From Arthrobacter sp. H41 (lineage in GTDB: Bacteria; Actinomycetota; Actinomycetes; Actinomycetales; Micrococcaceae): 38,198 bases of DNA. Made by a program: the position numbers and the translations under genes. Where the stretch lies: contig NZ_KI914760.1 of assembly GCF_000520535.1 (NCBI RefSeq), positions 29,384 to 67,581 of the forward strand, given 5' to 3'. A model generated the notes under the pieces. It was given only the letters and a program-made list of their open reading frames with translations. It was not told the origin of the DNA and searched no databases. Positions 33,815-38,198 of the stretch are shown piece after piece. Numbering within the stretch: the first letter of the stretch is position 1; the number at the start of each line of letters is the position of its first letter.

Positions 33815-34627
33815 ATGGGCCAGATCGAACGGCAAGCCACCAAGGCAGCGGACGCCACCGATTCGAGGGGCTTCATCCTCGCGGCCCGTGCAGGCTACAT
33901 CGCCGCCGGCCTGCTCCACATTCTGATTGGCTCGATTGCCCTTCGCATTGCCTCCGGCGGCTCGGGCAGCGCCGACCAGAGCGGAGCCATTGCCCAGTTG
34001 TCGGCGAGTCCGGGCGGCAGCATCCTGCTCTGGGCGTGTTTCCTGGGCTGCTGCGCTCTTGGCCTGTTCATGCTCAGTGAGGCATTTTTCGCGACGAAAA
34101 GCCTCGGGAAGGACAAACTCGGGCGTCAACTCAAGTTCGCCGGCCAGGCAGTGATCTACGGGGCGATCGGCGTCACCTTCGGCGTCTACGCTCTCGGCGG
34201 ATCCACGAGCAGCAGCGGGTCCACCCAGTCGATCAGTGCCTCACTGATGTCCAACCCGGTGGGGTCGGCGCTGCTCATCGCGATCGGCGTCGGGGTGATC
34301 GGGACGGGAGGCTACTTCGCCTACAGCGGGGTGACCAAGCGGTTCCGCAAGCACCTGAAGTCCCTACCGGGCGGCGGCGCCGGCAAAGCGGTGCTCACCC
34401 TCGGCTCCGTGGGGTATGTGGCGAAGGGCGCCGCCCTCGGCGTGCTCGGCGTACTGCTGGTCCTCGCCACGGTGCGGAACAATCCCGAGGAGTCGACGGG
34501 AATCGACGGCGCCCTGAAGTCCCTCCAGGAGGCGCCCTTCGGTATCTGGCTCCTCGGCGCGGTGGCCGTGGGACTCATCTGCTACGGAATTTTCATGGTG
34601 GTGCGCTCCCGTTACCAGCGCATGTGA
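33815..34627 (+). CDS. DUF1206-family membrane protein
   Basis: A 270-residue integral membrane protein with six predicted helices in three related pairs of about 75 residues each. The pairs start with AARAGYIAAGLLHILIG, KFAGQAVIYGAIGVTFGVYAL and GSVGYVAKGAALGVLGVLLV, the internal triplication typical of DUF1206. GGAGG lies shortly before the ATG. Function is unknown in the family. It converges on the CoA-binding gene. Confidence 0.85.
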   Translation: MGQIERQATKAADATDSRGFILAARAGYIAAGLLHILIGSIALRIASGGSGSADQSGAIAQLSASPGGSILLWACFLGCCALGLFMLSEAFFATKSLGKDKLGRQLKFAGQAVIYGAIGVTFGVYALGGSTSSSGSTQSISASLMSNPVGSALLIAIGVGVIGTGGYFAYSGVTKRFRKHLKSLPGGGAGKAVLTLGSVGYVAKGAALGVLGVLLVLATVRNNPEESTGIDGALKSLQEAPFGIWLLGAVAVGLICYGIFMVVRSRYQRM

Positions 34628-34650
34628 ACGTCGAAGCTACAGACCCGACG

Positions 34651-35067
34651 CTACAACCCGCACTGCGGTGCCTCGATGACGGGACAGGCATCCATCACGA
34701 CGTCGAGCCCGGCCGCCCTGGCCCGCTCCGCCGCCGATTCGTCGATCACACCCAGTTGCAGCCACACGGCTTTGGCTCCTACGGCAATTGCCTGGTCCAC
34801 CACGGCTCCCACGCGTGTCGAGTTCACGAAGCAGTCGACGACGTCGATTCCCCCTGGGATCTCCGCGAGCGTCTGATACCCGGTCTGCCCGTGGACGTCG
34901 TCGCCCTTGAGGCTCACCGGCACGATCTCCATCCCGAGCCGGTCGAGGAGGAAGCGCGAAACACCGACTGCCGCACGTCGGGGGTTGTTGGACAATCCGA
35001 CCACTGCCCAGCGGCCGCGAACCGTCAACAGCCGACGGATGACGGCGGGGTCGTTCCGGTGTGCCAT
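34651..35067 (-). CDS. CoA-binding-domain protein (YccU type)
   Basis: A 138-residue Rossmann-type protein: WAVVGLSNNPRRAAVGVSRFLL at the N-terminus, IVPVSLKGDDVHGQTGYQTLAEIP in the middle, and KAVWLQLGVIDESAAERARAAGLDVVMDACPVIE at the end. This is the CoA-binding domain seen alone in bacterial YccU-like proteins and in succinyl-CoA synthetase. Role unknown. Confidence 0.88.
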   Translation of the reverse strand: MAHRNDPAVIRRLLTVRGRWAVVGLSNNPRRAAVGVSRFLLDRLGMEIVPVSLKGDDVHGQTGYQTLAEIPGGIDVVDCFVNSTRVGAVVDQAIAVGAKAVWLQLGVIDESAAERARAAGLDVVMDACPVIEAPQCGL

Positions 35068-35194
35068 GATGCGCCTCTCCTCGGACTTTCCCCCAGCCTA
35101 GGCGTTTCGGCTGAGAAGGGTGCCGGTGCCGGGTGTCGCTTTGTTACGGCGTCGACTTGTGGGAAAGGGGCGTCCGGGCGTTTCATTGAGGTGA

Positions 35195-35359
35195 CCATCC
35201 CGAGCGGCTGAGAGACCTGGATCAGTGAAGCCGCAGCAACCCTGGTTGTCCGTATCCCCCTGATACCGGCAATAACAAGGAGCAGGCCAAGGGAACCGGC
35301 CGCCGAAAGGCACCGGCGAAGGCTTGTTCCGTAGGGTGCTACCGCCAGGACCGATGGAG
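35195..35359 (+). promoter_or_regulatory. SAM-I-clan (S-box) riboswitch
   Basis: GCGGCT/AGCCGC (35204-35209 and 35229-35234) form P2 with a GAGAGA and GTGA K-turn-like internal loop. The 3' side is followed by GCAACCCT, whose ACCCT (35239-35243) pairs with AGGGT (35333-35337) as P3, next to the GGTGCTA core. P2 loop CCTGG (35216-35220) pairs with CCAGG (35345-35349) as the pseudoknot. CCATC (35195-35199) pairs with GATGG (35353-35357) as P1. P4 is absent or tiny, which suggests the SAM-I/IV variant found in actinobacteria. The P1 3' strand overlaps GGAG (35356-35359), the ribosome binding site of the next gene, so SAM likely represses translation. Confidence 0.8.
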
Positions 35360-35364
35360 TAACC

Positions 35365-36177
35365 ATGACCGTTTTGGCATCCCGCACCAGCACCGCTCCA
35401 ACGCGCCGCAAGCAGGCGCTCGACGTGTCCTTCTCACAGCTCGGCCGCAGCTTCGGCTCCGCCGGGAACCGGCAGGTCGTGCTGCGCGACATCACCGTCG
35501 ACGTCAGGGCCGGCGAGATCCTCGCCATCCTCGGCACCAGCGGCTGCGGCAAGTCCACCCTGCTCCGCGCCGCGGCCGGCCTCGATGTTCCTGATACCGG
35601 GACCGTCCTGATCGACGGCATACCGGTCAGCGGAATCGACGAACGCTGTGCCGTGGCCTTCCAGGAACCTCGGCTCCTGCCCTGGCATACCCTGCAGGCG
35701 AATGTGGCCATCGGCCTGCCGAAGGCCTCGAGTGCCAGTGCCGGCAAGGCGAAGGTCCTCGAGCTCCTGAAGCTGGTGGGCCTCGACCTCTTCGCCAAGC
35801 ACCGCCCGCGCGAGGTCTCCGGCGGCATGGCCCAGCGCACGTCGCTGGCCCGGGCGCTGGCACGTAATCCGGGCGTCCTCCTGCTCGACGAGCCGTTCGG
35901 CGCCCTCGACGCACTCACCCGGATCAAGATGCAGGACCTCCTCCTGGAGATTCACCAGTCGCAGCCCGCAACGGTGCTGCTGGTGACCCACGACGTCGAC
36001 GAAGCCCTTCAACTCGCCGACCGCATCCTCGTGCTCGGACGCAACGACGACGGCCCCGGCTCCACCATTGCGGAACTCGTTCCCGTTCCGGGGCAACGTC
36101 CCCGCGACCGCAACTCCGCCGAACTCGGCGCCCTGCGCAGCTCGCTCCTTCGAATGCTGGGCGTCACCGGGCACTGA
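35365..36177 (+). CDS. ssuB: Sulfonate/nitrate-type ABC transporter ATP-binding protein
   Basis: A 270-residue ABC ATPase with Walker A GTSGCGKST, Q-loop FQEPRLLPWHTL, signature VSGGMAQRTSLARAL and Walker B VLLLDEPFGALDALTR. The EPRLLPW motif is typical of the nitrate/sulfonate/taurine (SsuB/TauB) group. It is the first gene after the SAM riboswitch and is followed by the solute-binding and permease genes, which points to sulfur-source uptake. SsuB is preferred over other members of the group because of that riboswitch, but the exact substrate is not shown. Confidence 0.85.
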   Translation: MTVLASRTSTAPTRRKQALDVSFSQLGRSFGSAGNRQVVLRDITVDVRAGEILAILGTSGCGKSTLLRAAAGLDVPDTGTVLIDGIPVSGIDERCAVAFQEPRLLPWHTLQANVAIGLPKASSASAGKAKVLELLKLVGLDLFAKHRPREVSGGMAQRTSLARALARNPGVLLLDEPFGALDALTRIKMQDLLLEIHQSQPATVLLVTHDVDEALQLADRILVLGRNDDGPGSTIAELVPVPGQRPRDRNSAELGALRSSLLRMLGVTGH

Positions 36178-36255
36178 CCCGCGCAAGTACCCCTTCCGAC
36201 CCGGATTCTTCCGGGCCATCCCTCTTTTCCGCATGCCACTTCCCAAAGGATTCCC

Positions 36256-37299
36256 ATGAAACCCCGTTCACTCTTCCGGACCGCAGCCCTTGCAACAGCC
36301 CTTTCCCTCAGCCTCACCGGATGCCTCGCGGGAGAAAACGCCTCGACATCGGCCGGCACCGTGGCAACGGACGGAGCCACCCAGGGCGGCACGCTGAACA
36401 TCGACTTCGCCACCTACAATCCCCTGAGCCTCATCATCAAGGAGCAGGGCTGGCTTGAGGATGAGTTGGCCGACCAGGACATCACCGTGAACTGGGTGCA
36501 GTCGGCCGGCTCCAACAAGGCCAACGAGGCGCTGCGTGCCGGTGCCATCGACGTCGGCTCCACCGCCGGATCGGCCGCCCTGCTGGCCCGCTCGAACGGC
36601 TCGCCGATCAAGGCCATCGACATCTACTCCCAGCCGGAATGGGCCGCCCTCGTGGCACTGCCGGGCTCGGGGATCGAAAGCGTCGAGGACCTCCGCGGCA
36701 AGTCCATCGCCGCCACCAAAGGCACCGATCCCTACTTCTTCCTACTTCAGGCCCTCGAGTCCGCCGGTGTCGACTTATCCGAGGTGGAGGTGCAGAACCT
36801 CCAGCACGCCGACGGTCGCGCCGCCCTTGCGAGCGGTGCCGTGGACGCGTGGTCCGGGCTCGACCCCATCATGGCCTCGGCGGAGCAGGACGGCGCCGAG
36901 CTGTTCTTCCGCAACATCGATTTCAACACCTACGGCTTCCTCAACGCCACGGAAGCCTTCCTGGCGGAGAAGCCCGACGTCGCCCAGACCGTCGTCAACG
37001 CGTATGAGAAGGCCCGGGAATGGGCCAAGGCCAACCCTGAAGAAACCGCTGCGATCCTCGCGGACGTGGCAGGGATCGATCCGGCGATCGCCAGTGCCGT
37101 GATCATCGACCGCACCAACCTCGACGTCGATCCCGCTCCCGGGGACGCGCAGCGCGCCGTGCTCGAAAAAATCGGCCCCGTGTTCGTCGAGACCGGGGAT
37201 GTCGCCGAGCAGTCGCAGATCGACGACGCGCTGGACACCCTCTTCGACGACTCGCTGGTGAAGAGCGCTGATCCGGCCGCGATCGCGGCTTCCTCATGA
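36256..37299 (+). CDS. ssuA: Aliphatic sulfonate-type ABC transporter, substrate-binding lipoprotein
   Basis: A 347-residue protein with a lipoprotein signal ending LTGC (about residue 22). It has the SsuA-like fold: FATYNPLSLIIKEQGWLEDEL, NEALRAGAIDVGSTAGSAALLARSNGSPIKAI, VEDLRGKSIAATKGTDPYFFLLQAL, and DAWSGLDPIMASAE. It would be anchored to the outer face of the membrane and deliver an organosulfur compound to the permease. The 78-bp gap from ssuB has no terminator. Its stop overlaps ssuC (ATGA). Confidence 0.85.
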   Translation: MKPRSLFRTAALATALSLSLTGCLAGENASTSAGTVATDGATQGGTLNIDFATYNPLSLIIKEQGWLEDELADQDITVNWVQSAGSNKANEALRAGAIDVGSTAGSAALLARSNGSPIKAIDIYSQPEWAALVALPGSGIESVEDLRGKSIAATKGTDPYFFLLQALESAGVDLSEVEVQNLQHADGRAALASGAVDAWSGLDPIMASAEQDGAELFFRNIDFNTYGFLNATEAFLAEKPDVAQTVVNAYEKAREWAKANPEETAAILADVAGIDPAIASAVIIDRTNLDVDPAPGDAQRAVLEKIGPVFVETGDVAEQSQIDDALDTLFDDSLVKSADPAAIAASS

Positions 37300-38123
37300 C
37301 CCAAATGATCGGTGCCGCTGCGGTTGCGGAAAAGCCTGCTGCTCCCTCACGCCCCGCGGGACGCCGCGCCCGCGCGCGGATCTCCGCCGCCCTGATCGGC
37401 CTGATCTTCCCGGCGGTGCTCCTCGTCGCCTGGCACATCAGCACCGAGACCGGCTACTTCAGCCCCGCCGAGCTGCAGTCACCCCGTGCCGTGGCAACCG
37501 CCGCCGTCGAGCTGTTCAACCGCGGCGAGCTTCTCAACCACATCCTCATCTCGACGCAGCGCGTGCTGATCGGGTTCCTGGCGGGAGCCGCGCTCGGCAT
37601 CGTCTTCGGCGCCCTGCTCGGGCTGTCCCGCATCGCCGACCTGCTGCTGACTCCGACGGTGGGGGCGATCCGCGCTGTGCCCTCGCTCGCGTGGGTCCCG
37701 CTGCTCATCCTGTGGATCGGCATCAACGAGGATTCGAAGGTCACGCTCATTATGATCGGCGCCTTCTTCCCCGTCTTCACCACGCTCTACCTCGGGCTGC
37801 GCCACGTGGACCGCAACCTGGTGGAGGCGGCGCGGGCCTTCGGCCTGAGCGGCATCCGGCTGCTGACCACCGTGCAGCTGCCCGCCGTCGTTCCCGCCCT
37901 CTTTTCCGGGCTGAGGCTCGCTCTGGCGCAGGCCTGGCTGTTCCTCGTTGCGGCTGAACTGATCGCCTCCTCGATGGGGCTCGGATTCCTGCTCATCGAT
38001 TCCCAGAACAACGGCCGGGTGGACCGCATCCTCCTCGCGATCATCCTGCTCGCAGTCATCGGCAAGACCACCGATGCCCTGCTGGGCCTGGCCGAAAGGT
38101 GGGCTGTCCGCCGATGGGTGTGA
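37296..38123 (+). CDS. ssuC: Sulfonate-type ABC transporter permease
   Basis: A 275-residue integral membrane protein with an Arg-rich cytoplasmic N-terminus and about six helices. The EAA loop EAARAFGLSGIRLLTTVQLPAVVPALFSGLR couples to the ATPase; PTVGAIRAVPSLAWVPLLILWIGINEDSKV is characteristic of the SsuC/NrtB/TauC group. It overlaps ssuA by 4 nt and the following gene by 10 nt, so the whole set is one operon. Confidence 0.88.
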   Translation: MTQMIGAAAVAEKPAAPSRPAGRRARARISAALIGLIFPAVLLVAWHISTETGYFSPAELQSPRAVATAAVELFNRGELLNHILISTQRVLIGFLAGAALGIVFGALLGLSRIADLLLTPTVGAIRAVPSLAWVPLLILWIGINEDSKVTLIMIGAFFPVFTTLYLGLRHVDRNLVEAARAFGLSGIRLLTTVQLPAVVPALFSGLRLALAQAWLFLVAAELIASSMGLGFLLIDSQNNGRVDRILLAIILLAVIGKTTDALLGLAERWAVRRWV

Positions 38124-38198
38124 ACGTCACCGAGCAGGACTCCCTGCAGACCGAAGCCGCGCGCATCGCGTTCTGGGAGGAGCAGGCCCGCCGGCTCG
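38114..38198 (+). CDS. Start of an acyl-CoA synthetase-like gene, truncated by window end
   Basis: An ATG at 38114 overlaps the ssuC stop by 10 nt and opens a frame to the window end. The 28 visible codons contain IAFWEEQARRL, which resembles the FWxEQAxxL element at the N-terminus of AMP-forming acetyl/propionyl-CoA synthetases. Only this short part is seen, so the family is tentative. GTG 38119 is out of frame with it. Confidence 0.45.
   Translation, partial: MGVNVTEQDSLQTEAARIAFWEEQARRL

Noticed and set aside
35204-35240. TPP riboswitch, because of the CTGAGA motif
   Set aside because: The TPP second conserved block is absent from its expected place, whereas the GCAACC, GGTGCTA, P3 and pseudoknot elements fit the SAM-I clan, and the downstream genes are sulfur related.

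Overview
The window is a high-GC actinobacterial chromosome segment. Gene content and order (ramB-aceA-aceB, tRNA-Ser, SRP RNA, dnaX-recR, lysC, purS-purQ-purL) together with DUF222/HNH, DUF1206 and DUF1990 family genes fit Micrococcaceae, most likely Arthrobacter or a close relative. This placement rests on family recognition, not on a search. Apart from the two end genes and one frameshifted gene, the coding regions look intact.

Layout. (1) 1-919: C-terminal part of a membrane acyltransferase. (2) 1040-5664: the glyoxylate shunt, with the RamB-type regulator divergent from isocitrate lyase and malate synthase, followed by a perfect 22-bp hairpin and a DsbA/FrnE-like oxidoreductase. (3) 6513-7482: a LytR_C membrane protein and a small protein with a ParB-like DGxHR motif. 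(4) 7571-11133: a three-gene operon for two complementary halves of a multicopper oxidase and a Tat-exported partner. (5) 11237-14090: ribokinase, HAD phosphatase and MpaB-like oxygenase. (6) 14164-20724: tRNA-Ser(GGA), a frameshifted DUF222/HNH gene, SRP RNA, gluQ, dnaX and recR. (7) 20776-24609: an ABC exporter pair, lysC with an internal start for a separate regulatory subunit, and a small conserved protein. (8) 24721-29594: a secreted subtilase with a perfect CRP/GlxR-type operator upstream, a DNA-glycosylase-annotated protein and a lipoprotein with a subtilisin-inhibitor-like domain. (9) 29754-33092: purSQL. (10) 33099-35067: DUF1990, DUF1206 and CoA-binding proteins. (11) 35195-end: a SAM-I-clan riboswitch followed by a sulfonate-type ABC transporter operon that runs into an acyl-CoA-synthetase-like gene.

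Most noteworthy are: the split multicopper oxidase, whose four copper motifs are divided between two translationally coupled proteins, only one of which has a Tat-like signal; a U_UUU_UUC heptamer exactly where the DUF222/HNH reading frame breaks; a SAM-type riboswitch whose P1 helix overlaps the ribosome binding site of a sulfonate transporter; the internal lysC start; and the subtilase with a nearby lipid-anchored inhibitor.
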